From: Paraburkholderia atlantica
Lineage (GTDB): Bacteria > Pseudomonadota > Gammaproteobacteria > Burkholderiales > Burkholderiaceae
NCBI RefSeq assembly: GCF_009362785.1
Contig: NZ_WHNQ01000006.1
Location: 273,596-337,595, forward strand
Reading direction: 5' to 3'
Length of the DNA stretch: 64,000 nucleotides
Part shown: positions 45,312 through 54,630 of the stretch, in pieces
How the letters are laid out: every line of letters begins with the position of its first letter
How positions within the stretch are numbered: position 1 is the stretch's first letter
The notes under the pieces: generated by a model
Told to the model about the DNA's origin: nothing
Seen by the model: only the letters and a program-made list of their open reading frames with translations
The model's database searches: none
Program-made: the position numbers and the translations under genes

Positions 45312-46532
45312 TCATTTGGCGCTGCGCGCGGCGAACAGATCGACGGCGAGTGCGAACAGAAGCGCCACCGCGCCAATCGCGTAGAGCACCGGATAATTGC
45401 CGCCGCTCGAAGAGAACACGAACGAAAGACCGTAGGCCGCCAGCGCCTGCATCACGGCGAAGCTCGTCGTCGCGCGGCTCCATGCGTCCTTGACGGCGGA
45501 CGGATGGTGCACCAGCAACTCGTTCACGCGACCGAGCGCCAGCGGCACGATGCCCGGCGTGAACGCGCCCACGATAAAGGCGGACACCATCAGCCCCGCC
45601 GGTCCGAATAAGCCCGCGGCCGGAATCGCGACCGCAACGGCCTGCACCAGAAACGCGACGCGCAGCGCGCGGCCGAAGCCCGCGCGATCGGCAAGATGCC
45701 CCGCCGCGAGCGGCCCGACGATCGCGCCCAGGCCGTACAACACCCAGAATTCGGCGCCCGCATCGACGCCGCGGCCGAGCCCGCGCGCGACGAAATCGAC
45801 GAGAAACAGCATGTGCGGCACGAGCCCCACGGCGTTCAGGCCATATTCGGCATAGAGCGCACGCAGGCCGGCGCGGGGATACGCAGGCGCTTTTTCGAAG
45901 CGCGAATGCGCGGCCGCGTGCGCGGGCGCCGCCTGCTCGGGCCAGCCGTTCCAGGCCACGGCGGTCAGCACGAGCGAAACGGCTGCGAGTCCGAGCCACG
46001 TCCAGGTGAGCCCCTGGTGCAACAGAATCGGCACGATCGTACCGGAGGCCGCGATGCCGAGCCCGATCCCCGTGAAGATGCCGCCGCTCGCGAAGCCCCG
46101 GCGCGCCGCCGGCACGTGCGCAAGGATCGTCGGCGCGGCGAGCACCATCAATGCGCCGCCCGCGATCCCCGACGCCAGGCGCCAGACGAAAAACCACAGG
46201 AACGACACGGGCACCGCGCAGGCGACGAAGGCGATGGTCACGAGCAACATCATCGCGCGCAGCACGGTGGCGGGTTTCGCGACTCGCACCATCGAGCCCG
46301 CCAGCAGCGCGCCGGCCAGATAGCCGCCGAGGTTAGCCGCGCCCAGATAAGCGGCGGTCGAGGCGGGAAACCAGTGCGCGCCGATGATGGCCGGCAAAAG
46401 CGGCGTATAGGCAAAACGCGCGAGACCGATGCCGATCAGGCTCGCGCTGGCCCCGGCGAGGGTGCCTCGCCAGACGTTATAGCCGGCCGATGCGGCCGGA
46501 TTCGAGACGGCTTGCTGCATGACGACTCCCAT
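45312..46532 (-). CDS. MFS transporter, YbfB/YjiJ family
   Basis: A 406-residue, 12-helix permease. The N-terminus GTLAGASASLIGIGLARFAY then TPLLPAIIGAHWFPASTAAY matches the YbfB/YjiJ group, and GYLAGALLAGSMVRVAKPAT is its motif A region. A His/Ala-rich central loop lies near residues 200-215. Function unknown; related proteins are predicted aromatic or metabolite exporters. The start may be the second Met (four codons on). It lies upstream of the NMO gene on the same strand, separated by an MFS remnant. Confidence 0.87.
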   Translation of the reverse strand: MGVVMQQAVSNPAASAGYNVWRGTLAGASASLIGIGLARFAYTPLLPAIIGAHWFPASTAAYLGAANLGGYLAGALLAGSMVRVAKPATVLRAMMLLVTIAFVACAVPVSFLWFFVWRLASGIAGGALMVLAAPTILAHVPAARRGFASGGIFTGIGLGIAASGTIVPILLHQGLTWTWLGLAAVSLVLTAVAWNGWPEQAAPAHAAAHSRFEKAPAYPRAGLRALYAEYGLNAVGLVPHMLFLVDFVARGLGRGVDAGAEFWVLYGLGAIVGPLAAGHLADRAGFGRALRVAFLVQAVAVAIPAAGLFGPAGLMVSAFIVGAFTPGIVPLALGRVNELLVHHPSAVKDAWSRATTSFAVMQALAAYGLSFVFSSSGGNYPVLYAIGAVALLFALAVDLFAARSAK

Positions 46533-46638
46533 GATCGATGCTGTTAAGCACCTGATGAATAGGGAGCCAGTCTAGATCGAGTCGCGTTTCGAGAGAATCA
46601 CCGCGCTGCGGAAGTCATTCTTCCGCGTAGCGATCGAA

Positions 46639-47571
46639 TCAGCGTCGATCGGCGTCGGTGATTTGCTGGGCCCGCTCGAAATACTCGCGCAGCAATGGCG
46701 CGGCGAAATCGACGAAACTGCGCACCTTCGGCACCGCAAGGCGGCCTTGTGGCGTGACCAGATTGACGGGCAGCGGCGCATGCTCGTTGTCGCGCAGCAC
46801 GATCTTCAGCGCACCGGTCCTGACCTGTTCGGCCACGTGATACGAGAAAAGCCGCGTGACGCCGTGCCCGTCCACGGCCGAAGCCCGCGCCGCGCGGATC
46901 GTGTTGACGATGGAGCGCGGCGTGAACCGTACGACCTGCGGCAGCGCCGTTTGACGCGCGGCCGGAAAGCTCCACGAGTCGAGTCCGAAATGGGTCATTG
47001 AAATGATCGGATGGCTGGCGAGATCGGCCGGCACCGCGATGGCCGGATGCGTGGCGAGATAGTCGGGCGAAGCGACCACCACCCGCCTCACCTCGCCCAC
47101 CGGAATGGCGACGAGCGTCGAGTCCTGCAGATGCGCGATGCGCAACGCGACGTCGATGCCCTCGTCGACGATGCTGACGGGCCGGTCGTGCAGGTGCAAA
47201 CGGATCGACGCTTGCGGGTGGCGGTCGAGAAACGCATCGACGATCGGGCGCAACACCTCCTCGCCCACCGCCACCGCCGCGGTCACGCCAAGCAGGCCGC
47301 GCGGCGCGGAGCGCTCGTCGGCGGCGAGCAGGTCCGCCTCCTCGAGATCCGCGAGGATACGCCGGCACGCTTGGGCATAACGCTCGCCCGCTTCGCTGAG
47401 CCGGATCGTGCGCGTGGTGCGATGTAGCAGCGGCGTGCCCGTGTGCGTCTCCAGAAACGCGATGGCCCGGCTCACCGCCGCGGGCGAGCGGCCCAGCCGG
47501 CGGCCTGCGCCCGCCAGACTTCCCTCGTCGAGCGTGGCGACGAATACCTTCATGGCGTCGATACGGTCCAT
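46639..47571 (-). CDS. LysR family regulator
   Basis: A 310-residue regulator. HTH: MKVFVATLDEGSLAGAGRRL then GRSPAAVSRAIAFLETHTGT (residues 7-46). The effector domain starts GLLGVTAAVAVGEEVLRPIV with a DVALRIAHLQDSTLVAIPVG block, of the CrgA/YhjC-like type. It is divergent from the beta-CASP hydrolase gene and 106 bp from the MFS gene downstream on the same strand, its more likely partner. Confidence 0.9.
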   Translation of the reverse strand: MDRIDAMKVFVATLDEGSLAGAGRRLGRSPAAVSRAIAFLETHTGTPLLHRTTRTIRLSEAGERYAQACRRILADLEEADLLAADERSAPRGLLGVTAAVAVGEEVLRPIVDAFLDRHPQASIRLHLHDRPVSIVDEGIDVALRIAHLQDSTLVAIPVGEVRRVVVASPDYLATHPAIAVPADLASHPIISMTHFGLDSWSFPAARQTALPQVVRFTPRSIVNTIRAARASAVDGHGVTRLFSYHVAEQVRTGALKIVLRDNEHAPLPVNLVTPQGRLAVPKVRSFVDFAAPLLREYFERAQQITDADRR

Positions 47572-47749
47572 TGCGTGTTTGGTGATGAGATTGGGCTTTG
47601 GGGGACGCCGCGGTCTTTTGGGTCGGCGAATTCCGGCACGATCTTAGCGGAATACGAGAAGCGTCAGAGTGGCTGTTTGTTCGGCTTGCTGCGATTGATC
47701 GAGCGCAAGCGCCCCTAACCGCCGTTTGCGCGCGAGCGCTGCGCGACCG

Positions 47750-47763
47750 ATGATCCAGATCAA
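47750..47763. promoter_or_regulatory. FNR/ANR-like box before the beta-CASP hydrolase gene
   Basis: ATGATCCAGATCAA differs from TTGAT-N4-ATCAA at one base and lies 68 bp before the start codon at 47831, which suits class II activation with a short leader. Confidence 0.55.
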
Positions 47764-47830
47764 AAGCCCGGCGCCCGCATCCGTTGAAATGGTGCCATCT
47801 GAGAATCCATCCGCGAGCAACGGAGGAATC

Positions 47831-49195
47831 ATGAAGCTGACCTTTCTCGGTGCGAGCGAGACCGTCACCGGCTCGAAGTATCTGCTCGAAGAACCCGGCT
47901 TGCGCACCCTCGTCGATTGCGGGCTGTTTCAGGGCCTCAAAAACCTGCGGCTGCGCAACTGGGCCGCGCTGCCGGTGCCGGCCGATTCGATCGACGCGGT
48001 GGTCCTGACCCACGCGCATCTCGACCACAGCGGCTATCTGCCGTTGCTCGCGCGAAACGGCTTTCGCGGTCCCGTCTATTGCACGCCCGGCACCGCCGCG
48101 CTGTGCGACATCATGCTGCGCGACAGCGCGAAGCTACAGGAAGAGGAAGCGGAGTTCGCGAATCGCCACGGTTTCTCGAAGCATCGGCCGGCGCTGCCGC
48201 TCTACACGCAGGACGACGCGCAGCGCGCGCTGCATCTGCTTGCGCCCCGCCGCTTCGACACGCCGGTCGACCTGCCGCATGGGCTGTGCTTCCGCTTTCT
48301 GCCGTCGGGGCACATCCTCGGGGCGGCGAGCGTCGTCATGTGCCGCAATCACAAGGTGCTGGCGTTCTCCGGCGACGTGGGCCGCCCCGACGACCCGATC
48401 ATGCGTGCGCCCGCGCCGCTCGCGCATGCCGATTACCTGGTCGTCGAATCGACCTACGGCGACCGCCTGCATCCGGATTCGAATCCGCGCGACGATCTCG
48501 AACGGATCTTCAGCCGCACCTTCGCCAAAGGCGGCGTGGTGGTGATGCCGTGCTTCGCGGTCGGGCGCGCGCAGGAGGTCCTTTACCACATCGCGAAGCT
48601 GAAGGAGAACGGGCGCATGGCGCACGTGCCCGTCTATCTGGACAGTCCGATGGCGACCAGCGTCACCGACGTGTATCGCAGGCATCTCGCCGAACATCGC
48701 CTGACGATCTCCGACGCGAATGCGATCGACAAAGCCGCGATCATGGTCAGAAACGTCGATCAGTCGAAGGCGATCGCGTCGCATAACGGGCCGATGGTGA
48801 TCATCGCCGGCAGCGGCATGGCGACCGGCGGGCGCGTACTGCATCACCTGCGGCTGTATGCGTCCGATCCGCGCAATACGATCGCGCTGGTCGGCTACCA
48901 GGCGGCCGGCACCCGCGGCGCGGCGCTGGCGGCCCACGAGCCGTCGATCAAATTGTTCGGCGAATACGTGCGGGTGCGCGCGAACGTCGAATCGATCCCG
49001 TCGCTATCCGCGCATGCCGATTACCGCGAGCTGCTGAACTGGCTGTCGAGTCTGACCGACGCGCCCGCTCGCACGTTCGTCACACATGGCGAGCCCGCCG
49101 CGGCCGATGCGATGCGGCGGCACATCGTCGAGACGCTCGGCTGGTCATGCGAGGTGCCGGTGTATGGGCAAAGCGTCGAGCTCGGGCAGCTCTAG
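47831..49195 (+). CDS. Metallo-beta-lactamase fold hydrolase, beta-CASP (RNA-processing) type
   Basis: A 454-residue cytoplasmic nuclease-like enzyme from ATG 47831 (GGAGGAATC upstream). MBL motifs: MKLTFLGASETVTGSKYLLE, the zinc site THAHLDHSGYLP near residue 60, PSGHILGAASVV (motif 3) and FSGDVGRPDDP (motif 4). The beta-CASP insert has VVESTYGDRLHP, GGVVVMPCFAVGRAQEVLYH and IAGSGMATGGRVLHHL. It ends with SLSAHADYREL and FVTHGEP. This is the YSH1/CPSF-like group found in low-oxygen/stress clusters of Burkholderia. It has its own FNR-like box and is convergent with the BON gene. Confidence 0.92.
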   Translation: MKLTFLGASETVTGSKYLLEEPGLRTLVDCGLFQGLKNLRLRNWAALPVPADSIDAVVLTHAHLDHSGYLPLLARNGFRGPVYCTPGTAALCDIMLRDSAKLQEEEAEFANRHGFSKHRPALPLYTQDDAQRALHLLAPRRFDTPVDLPHGLCFRFLPSGHILGAASVVMCRNHKVLAFSGDVGRPDDPIMRAPAPLAHADYLVVESTYGDRLHPDSNPRDDLERIFSRTFAKGGVVVMPCFAVGRAQEVLYHIAKLKENGRMAHVPVYLDSPMATSVTDVYRRHLAEHRLTISDANAIDKAAIMVRNVDQSKAIASHNGPMVIIAGSGMATGGRVLHHLRLYASDPRNTIALVGYQAAGTRGAALAAHEPSIKLFGEYVRVRANVESIPSLSAHADYRELLNWLSSLTDAPARTFVTHGEPAAADAMRRHIVETLGWSCEVPVYGQSVELGQL

Positions 49196-49246
49196 GTCTG
49201 TGCAACGGTCGAACGGAATTGTCGGTCGCGAGTGGGAGCGTGGCTG

Positions 49247-49939
49247 TTAGCGTTCGGCTGCGTCACCGTCAGGTTCGCGTGGGACGCTCGCATCGACGAC
49301 GAGATCGTCGACCACCGCGCACACGCCGGGCGCGCTCCACGCGACGCCACGCACGACCTTGCGTTCCGCGTAGGAGCCCACCTTGCCCGTCAGCGTGACC
49401 GTGCCGTCCTTCACGTCGACGCCGATGTGTCTGACTTCGCGCTCGACGTGCCGCCGCATCGCCTCTTCGATGTTCTTGCTGATCTCATCGGACGCCACCT
49501 TGCGGCGCACCTCGATCGCGTTCGTCAGGCCGCGAATGCCACGCATCTGGCCGAGCGCGCGCGCGACGATGTGGCGCTGGTAGGCCCAGTCGACCATTCC
49601 CGTCAGCGTGACCCAGCCTTTCTCCACCTGAATCTTGATCGCATCGTGGGGTACGGCGACGCTCCAGTAAAGGATCGCGTGAACCGCGCCCGCCACGTCC
49701 TCGTCGCTGTGTTGGTCCGGCTTCGGCAGGCGGACTTGCATGTCCACCGCGACCGCCTTCACACCGGCCACGCGCTGCGCGGCTTTTTCGGCGGCCAGTT
49801 TTTCTGCGAAGCTCGGCGGATGGCCCGACAGCGTGACGACGCCGTTCGTCACTTCCACCCCGATATCCGTCGCGGTGACCGCGGGGTCCCACTCGAGTTC
49901 TTCCTCGACTTCCCGCTGCAGTTGTCTGTCGGTTTTCAT
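49247..49939 (-). CDS. Triple BON-domain protein
   Basis: A 230-residue protein without a signal peptide, from ATG 49939 (AGGAGA 6 nt upstream). Three BON modules are visible: DIGVEVTNGVVTLSGHPPSF, AIKIQVEKGWVTLTGMVDWA and HIGVDVKDGTVTLTGKVGSY. Each has the G-x-V-T-L-x-G core followed by an amphipathic helix (AERKVV and related). BON domains bind membranes or lipids; OsmY is the periplasmic stress version, but here there is no export signal. It lies 50 nt after the Hsp20 gene on the same strand, so it is the second gene of that unit. Confidence 0.92.
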   Translation of the reverse strand: MKTDRQLQREVEEELEWDPAVTATDIGVEVTNGVVTLSGHPPSFAEKLAAEKAAQRVAGVKAVAVDMQVRLPKPDQHSDEDVAGAVHAILYWSVAVPHDAIKIQVEKGWVTLTGMVDWAYQRHIVARALGQMRGIRGLTNAIEVRRKVASDEISKNIEEAMRRHVEREVRHIGVDVKDGTVTLTGKVGSYAERKVVRGVAWSAPGVCAVVDDLVVDASVPREPDGDAAER

Positions 49940-49989
49940 CAAGTGTCTCCTCGCGACTGGCCCGTGCGACGGCGCGCCACCCTCCCGTA

Positions 49990-50424
49990 TCAGTCGATGG
50001 TCAGCCGCTTGCGATCACCGGACGCCTTTTTCGGCAGGCTGAGCGACAGCACCCCGTCCCTGTACTCGGCTTTCGCGTTCGCCTCGTCGACCTCGCCGCC
50101 GAGCGAGAACGAGCGGCTGAAAGTTCCGGCGTAGCGCTCACGGCGGATCACGCGCTCGCCTTCCTTTTCCTCCGTGTTGCGCTCGACCTTCGCGTTGATC
50201 GACACGACGCTCCCGTCGATTTGCACGTCGATGTCTTTCTTGTCCACGCCGGGTAGTTCGGCTTTCACCGAATAAGCCGCGTCGCTTTCCGTCACGTCGA
50301 TCTTGATCGACGCGAGTTCCGTGTCCTGGGTCGTCAGCATCGACCGCATCGGCCGGAAGAAACCCTGGAACAGCTCCGACACAGGGTCCAGCGAAAGCGG
50401 ATCAATACGCGTTAGATTGCTCAT
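49990..50424 (-). CDS. Small heat shock protein, Hsp20/alpha-crystallin family
   Basis: A 144-residue holdase from ATG 50424 (AAGGAGG). The alpha-crystallin domain runs from about 40 to 135: IKIDVTESDAAYSVKAELPG, VDKKDIDVQIDGSVVSINAK and YRDGVLSLSLPKK, the last with the beta-strand before a short tail. The N-terminus SELFQGFFRPMRSM is the usual oligomerisation segment. First gene of an Hsp20-BON unit with an FNR-like box 103 bp upstream. Confidence 0.95.
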   Translation of the reverse strand: MSNLTRIDPLSLDPVSELFQGFFRPMRSMLTTQDTELASIKIDVTESDAAYSVKAELPGVDKKDIDVQIDGSVVSINAKVERNTEEKEGERVIRRERYAGTFSRSFSLGGEVDEANAKAEYRDGVLSLSLPKKASGDRKRLTID

Positions 50425-50526
50425 TGCACCCTCCTTTGAATAAAACAGGCCACGACCGGGGCCCAGTCGACCGAGCCGTGCTCGGCTCACCATGCCTTCA
50501 GCGTAGCCGGGCGCGCAGGCGCGTCG

Positions 50527-50540
50527 TTGATCCACGTCAA
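50527..50540. promoter_or_regulatory. FNR/ANR-like box before the Hsp20 gene
   Basis: TTGATCCACGTCAA (TTGAT-N4-GTCAA) lies between the DUF1488 stop and the Hsp20 start, 103 bp upstream of the latter. One base differs from the FNR consensus. Confidence 0.65.
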
Positions 50541-50558
50541 GCGCGTCCGCTCGACGGG

Positions 50559-50834
50559 TCACGCGCTGAACCTGAAGAACCCGCTATGCAGCAGCACGGG
50601 CTTGGCGCCGACCTCCTCGAGCAACTGTTTGGCTGCCTGTTCGATCTGATAGCGGTGCGCGAGGAACGCCTGGACCAGATCGTCTTCGCGCAGCGAGCGT
50701 GCGCCGAAATGATCTTCGAGTGCCTCGGCCGTGATCGCGCACTGCACCGGCCGATCGTCGACGAGCGCCGGAAACGCCAGCACCAGATCGCGGGCGCAGT
50801 ATTCGGGCATGCAGGATGGAAAGGAAATATGCAT
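50559..50834 (-). CDS. DUF1488 family protein
   Basis: A 91-residue cytoplasmic protein. The middle VLAFPALVDDRPVQCAITAE and ALEDHFGARSLREDDLVQAF, with RYQIEQAAKQLLEE, match the DUF1488 pattern (short beta-sheet followed by helices). The family is common in Burkholderia and is often found in stress regions; no activity is known. It has its own FNR-like box upstream at 50901-50914 and precedes the Hsp20-BON unit on the same strand. Confidence 0.8.
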   Translation of the reverse strand: MHISFPSCMPEYCARDLVLAFPALVDDRPVQCAITAEALEDHFGARSLREDDLVQAFLAHRYQIEQAAKQLLEEVGAKPVLLHSGFFRFSA

Positions 50835-50900
50835 GGTGACGCCCCCACGGGCATGAAGTGCCGCGACGTCTCCAGCTTAACCACGCAATCCACGGCGGGT

Positions 50901-50914
50901 TTGACGTACGTCAA
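50901..50914. promoter_or_regulatory. FNR/ANR-like box before the DUF1488 gene
   Basis: TTGACGTACGTCAA is a perfect palindrome of the form TTGAC-N4-GTCAA, 67 bp before the DUF1488 start. It differs from the FNR consensus at the inner base of each arm. Confidence 0.55.
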
Positions 50915-50974
50915 CGCAGCGTCCCGCATCATCAGCGGTGGCGCCGTTTGCCGCGGCCGTGTCGGCACGAAGCG

Positions 50975-51829
50975 TCATTCGCCCGGGCGCGTCACGGAAC
51001 CGGCGTCGGCGTCGCTGCGTCGCGCGGTGGCGTCGAGCGTCTGCCGCAACGCCTTCAGTTCGGCGTGCAGCCGCACGATTTCATCGTTCAGATGCTTGAT
51101 ATCCCGATGCATCTCACGCCGCAGCGCCCTCTCTTCCTTGCCGATGAATGCGGCGGCGATGCTCGCGAAGACCAGCGACAACATGCCGTAGCCAAGCAGC
51201 ACGACAAATACCGCGAACACACGCGCTGCGGGCGTCGTCGGCGCGATGTCGCCGTAGCCGACGGTCGCACTGCTTTCGAACGCCAGCCACAGCCCTTCGG
51301 AGTAGGAATGCACGTGCGGTTCGAGCCAGTAAAAGCCGGCACCGGCCATCGCGAGCACGAGTGCGCCGGCGAGCAGCAGCCACATCAATCGGTTCGGCGT
51401 GACGAACTCGCGTAGCGACAGCACGATGCGCAACGCGACGATACCCATGAACGACAGCCGCAGCAGCCATTCGACGGGCTGCCACGGCGGCGTGCCGAAA
51501 CCGGTGCTGAGCGCCGCGCCCAACGCGATGAGCAGGTCGAGCCAGTTGTTCGCGAGCAGCGTCTTCGGCCGTCTGCTCAGATGGGCCAGCCAGGTGAACG
51601 ACAACGCAAAGCCGGCGAACATCGCCAGGTACAGTGTCCGCGACAGGGTCAGCGCGAACGGGGTGGGCACGGTCAGCTCGACGTAGAACGCGGGAATCGC
51701 GCAGAAGCTCAGCGCGCACAGCCCCCAGCGCAGGTGGCGCCATGCCCGCACGGCGCGCGGGCCGTCGTGCGCGCTTGCACCGCCCAGTCCGTAGCCGCCG
51801 AGGCCGTGGTCGATCATGTGGTCCGTCAT
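50975..51829 (-). CDS. Potassium channel-like membrane protein
   Basis: A 284-residue protein with about five to six helices; the last pair surrounds a pore loop with the K+ selectivity filter TVGYGD (residues 189-194). Upstream helices include ALRIVLSLREFV-type sequence with Arg residues (RLSFMGIVALRIVLSLREFV) resembling a weak S4 voltage sensor. A C-terminal coiled coil (REMHRDIKHLNDEIVRLHAE, near 243-262) may tetramerise it. No RCK/TrkA-N domain is present. Likely a Kv-like channel acting in membrane potential or osmotic stress. It has an FNR-like box 113 bp upstream. Confidence 0.88.
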   Translation of the reverse strand: MTDHMIDHGLGGYGLGGASAHDGPRAVRAWRHLRWGLCALSFCAIPAFYVELTVPTPFALTLSRTLYLAMFAGFALSFTWLAHLSRRPKTLLANNWLDLLIALGAALSTGFGTPPWQPVEWLLRLSFMGIVALRIVLSLREFVTPNRLMWLLLAGALVLAMAGAGFYWLEPHVHSYSEGLWLAFESSATVGYGDIAPTTPAARVFAVFVVLLGYGMLSLVFASIAAAFIGKEERALRREMHRDIKHLNDEIVRLHAELKALRQTLDATARRSDADAGSVTRPGE

Positions 51830-51941
51830 CGCGCGAATGGCTTCCGGCCTGTCGGGTTTCGCGCGATACCGTCGTAGTGCGGCAAACGCACCGAGGCCGC
51901 GCGATCATCGTTGCAGGCTAACCGACCCGTGGCTGTCGGCC

Positions 51942-51955
51942 TTGATGCAGATCAG
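51942..51955. promoter_or_regulatory. FNR/ANR-like box before the potassium channel gene
   Basis: TTGATGCAGATCAG (TTGAT-N4-ATCAG) differs from the consensus at one base and lies 113 bp upstream of the channel start, in the gap after chrA. Confidence 0.6.
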
Positions 51956-51986
51956 TGCTTTCGAAAGCCGTGCGCGATTGGCGCTG

Positions 51987-53228
51987 TCAAAGCGGATGCC
52001 ACACCGTTTGAGCAACGCCGGCCGCCACACACAGCACGACGACCGCAAGCGGCGGCACCTTCCAGCGCAGCAACAGCAAAAAGCCGATGCACGCGACGGC
52101 GAAATCCGTCGCCGACAACACCGCGCTCGTCCATACCGGCGAATAAAGGGCGGCGGCCAACAGGCCGACCACTGCGGCATTGACCCCGGCAAGCGCCGCC
52201 GCCATCGCCGCACGCGCGCGCAGCGCCTGCCACCACGGCAACGCGGCGAGCACGAGCAGCAGACCCGGCAGAAAGATGCCCACTGTCGCGAGCAGTGCGC
52301 CGCTCCAGTGTCTGGGTGGCAGCGCCATCATCCAGCCGAGAAACGCCGCGAACGTGAACAGCGGTCCGGGTACCGCCTGGGCCGCGCCATAGCCGGCCAG
52401 GAAGTCGTTGGGCGCGACCCATCCGGTCGCGACGGTTTCACGCTGCAATAACGGCAGCACCACGTGCCCGCCGCCGAACACGAGCGCGCCGGAGCGATAG
52501 AACGCGTCGAATACGCGGATGCCTTGCGAGGTTCCGCTTGCCGCCCATAGTGGCAACGCGAACAGCAACGCGCAAAACACCACCAGCGCGGCGCTGCCTG
52601 CCGTGCGCGACACCTGAAAATCGCCGGCTCCCAGCGCAATGGCACGCGGCGCTTGCGTCTCCGCGGTCCGGCACAGCGCGACACCAAGCACGGCGCCGGC
52701 GCTGATCACGATCAGTTGGGCGTAGACGGTGCCAAGCACGCTCAGCAATGCGAGCGACGCGAGCGCGATCGCCGCGCGGCGACGGTCCGGACACAGACGC
52801 CGCGCCATGTCCCAGACGGCCTGCGCGACGACGGCCACCGCGACGAGTTTCAGGCCGTGGATCACACCCGTGCCGAGCGCTCCGCCGAGGTCCGGCGCGA
52901 TCGCGGCGAAGGCCAGCATGACGAATACCGACGGCAGCGTGAAGCCGCACCAGGCGGCAAGGCCCCCGGCCCACCCGGCGCGCAGCAGCCCGATCGAAAA
53001 TCCCGCCTGGCTGCTCGCCGGTCCCGGCAGAAATTGGCACAGGCCGATCAGGTCGGTGAAGGCTTCGTCGTCGAGCCAGCGGCGCCGCTCGACGAACTCG
53101 CGCCGGAAGTAGCCGATGTGAGCGATCGGGCCACCGAAACTGGTCAGCCCGAGTTTAAGAAATGCGCTGAAAACCTCGATAACGCGCGTGAGCCGTGAGC
53201 GGCGCGGCGACGACAAATCAGTATCCAT
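51987..53228 (-). CDS. chrA: Chromate efflux transporter, long-chain ChrA (CHR) family
   Basis: A 413-residue bidomain CHR transporter from ATG 53228. First half: FLKLGLTSFGGPIAHIGYFR, EFVERRRWLDDEAFTDLIGL and CQFLPGPASSQAGFSIGLLR. Second half repeats the pattern with YRSGALVFGGGHVVLPLLQR and FLAGYGAAQAVPGPLFTFAA. These motifs (F-G-G-P/F-G-G-G and Q-x-x-P-G-P) define ChrA, which exports chromate by proton exchange. Longer open frames upstream in the same frame are non-conserved. It stands alone within the stress cluster with no chrB regulator. Confidence 0.93.
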   Translation of the reverse strand: MDTDLSSPRRSRLTRVIEVFSAFLKLGLTSFGGPIAHIGYFRREFVERRRWLDDEAFTDLIGLCQFLPGPASSQAGFSIGLLRAGWAGGLAAWCGFTLPSVFVMLAFAAIAPDLGGALGTGVIHGLKLVAVAVVAQAVWDMARRLCPDRRRAAIALASLALLSVLGTVYAQLIVISAGAVLGVALCRTAETQAPRAIALGAGDFQVSRTAGSAALVVFCALLFALPLWAASGTSQGIRVFDAFYRSGALVFGGGHVVLPLLQRETVATGWVAPNDFLAGYGAAQAVPGPLFTFAAFLGWMMALPPRHWSGALLATVGIFLPGLLLVLAALPWWQALRARAAMAAALAGVNAAVVGLLAAALYSPVWTSAVLSATDFAVACIGFLLLLRWKVPPLAVVVLCVAAGVAQTVWHPL

Positions 53229-53440
53229 GGATGGGCGGGTTCGAGCGATGCCGGCTTCGCGAGCCGACGGGCCACAAGCCGACGACGGGCCTCGTGTTTT
53301 GACGACGCACAGTATAGAGGTCTGCCGCGCGGCCATGCGCCGCACTCGCGCTCGATCTGGGTAATCGCGGCGCGACGCACGCGAGCCACGCGTCGGCGGA
53401 CGCCGCCATTGCGCCATCGCTCCGGCACCCCGCGCCCCGT

Positions 53441-54481
53441 CTATGACGCTTCGATCAACACCTTCAGCGCGCGCGTGCTCGACGCACTGGAGAACGTTTC
53501 GTAAGCCGCAAGAATATCGTCGAGCCGGAACCGATGCGTGATCAGACGCGTCGGATCGATCCGGCCTGCTTTGACCGTCTTCATCAGCATCGGGGTACTG
53601 ACGGTATCGACGAGACGCGTCGTGATCGCGATATTGCGATCCCACAGCTGTTCCAGATGCAGATCGCACTTGACGCCGTGCACGCCGATGTTCGCGATCG
53701 TTCCGCCCGGCGCGACCAGTTGCTGGCAAAGCTCGAACGTCGGCGGAATGCCGACCGCTTCGATCACACAGTCGGCGCCAACCGATTCCGTCAGCTTGAG
53801 CACTTGCGCGACCGCATCGGTATGCGCGTTGTCGACGCACGCGGTCGCGCCGAAGCGGTGCGCGACCTCGAGCCGGTTGACATCGGGATCGATCATGATG
53901 ATCTGCGCCGGCGAGTAGAACTGCGCGGTCAACAGCGCCGCTAGCCCGATCGGCCCGGCGCCGACGATCGCCACCGTGCAGCCCGGCTGAACCTTGCCGT
54001 TGAGCACGCCGCATTCGAAGCCGGTCGGCAGAATGTCGGACAGCATCACGAGCGTCTCTTCGTCGAGGCCGGCCGGAATCCGGTACAGACTGCTCTGCGC
54101 ATGCGGAATGCGCACATATTCGGCCTGCGTGCCGTCGATCCGGTTACCGAGAATCCAGCCGCCCGTCGTGCAATGCGAATACATGCCGCGCCGGCAGTAG
54201 TCGCAGCGGCCGCACGAGGTGATGCACGAGATCAGCACGTGATCCCCAGCCGCGAGCCCGCTCACCGCCTCGCCGAGCTGGTGCACGACACCGACGCCTT
54301 CGTGGCCGAGAATGCGGCCGGGCTCGCAGGTCGGCACGTCGCCTTTGAGAATGTGCAGATCGGTGCCGCAGATCGTCGTGCGAGTGACTTTGACGATTGC
54401 ATCGGTGGGCGCGGTGAGTTCGGGAATCGGCCGTTCGTCGAGCGACTTTTTGCCGGGACCGTGATAAACGAGTGCTTTCAT
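53441..54481 (-). CDS. Zn-dependent alcohol dehydrogenase (MDR superfamily)
   Basis: A 346-residue enzyme from ATG 54481 (AGGAGAAG upstream). Catalytic zinc ligands: Cys near 38 in TTICGTDLHI and the GHEGVGVV His-Glu pair; the structural zinc loop has four cysteines in SCGRCDYCRRGMYSHC (near 92-107). The NAD-binding motif is VAIVGAGPIGLAALLTAQFY. It resembles the Adh of low-oxygen clusters in Burkholderia, where alcohol formation helps regenerate NAD. An FNR-like box lies 150 bp upstream. Confidence 0.92.
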   Translation of the reverse strand: MKALVYHGPGKKSLDERPIPELTAPTDAIVKVTRTTICGTDLHILKGDVPTCEPGRILGHEGVGVVHQLGEAVSGLAAGDHVLISCITSCGRCDYCRRGMYSHCTTGGWILGNRIDGTQAEYVRIPHAQSSLYRIPAGLDEETLVMLSDILPTGFECGVLNGKVQPGCTVAIVGAGPIGLAALLTAQFYSPAQIIMIDPDVNRLEVAHRFGATACVDNAHTDAVAQVLKLTESVGADCVIEAVGIPPTFELCQQLVAPGGTIANIGVHGVKCDLHLEQLWDRNIAITTRLVDTVSTPMLMKTVKAGRIDPTRLITHRFRLDDILAAYETFSSASSTRALKVLIEAS

Positions 54482-54630
54482 GACGGACTTCTCCTGTGGC
54501 CGGAATGAAACACGATGCGTGGCGGCAAACGTGTTCTCGCGTCGACCCGGTCGAGTCATGCGGCGGCGAGCGGCGGCGAAAACGCAATGCGTCACGCGCT
54601 TACATCGTGCGCGCCGGCATGGCTGGTGGC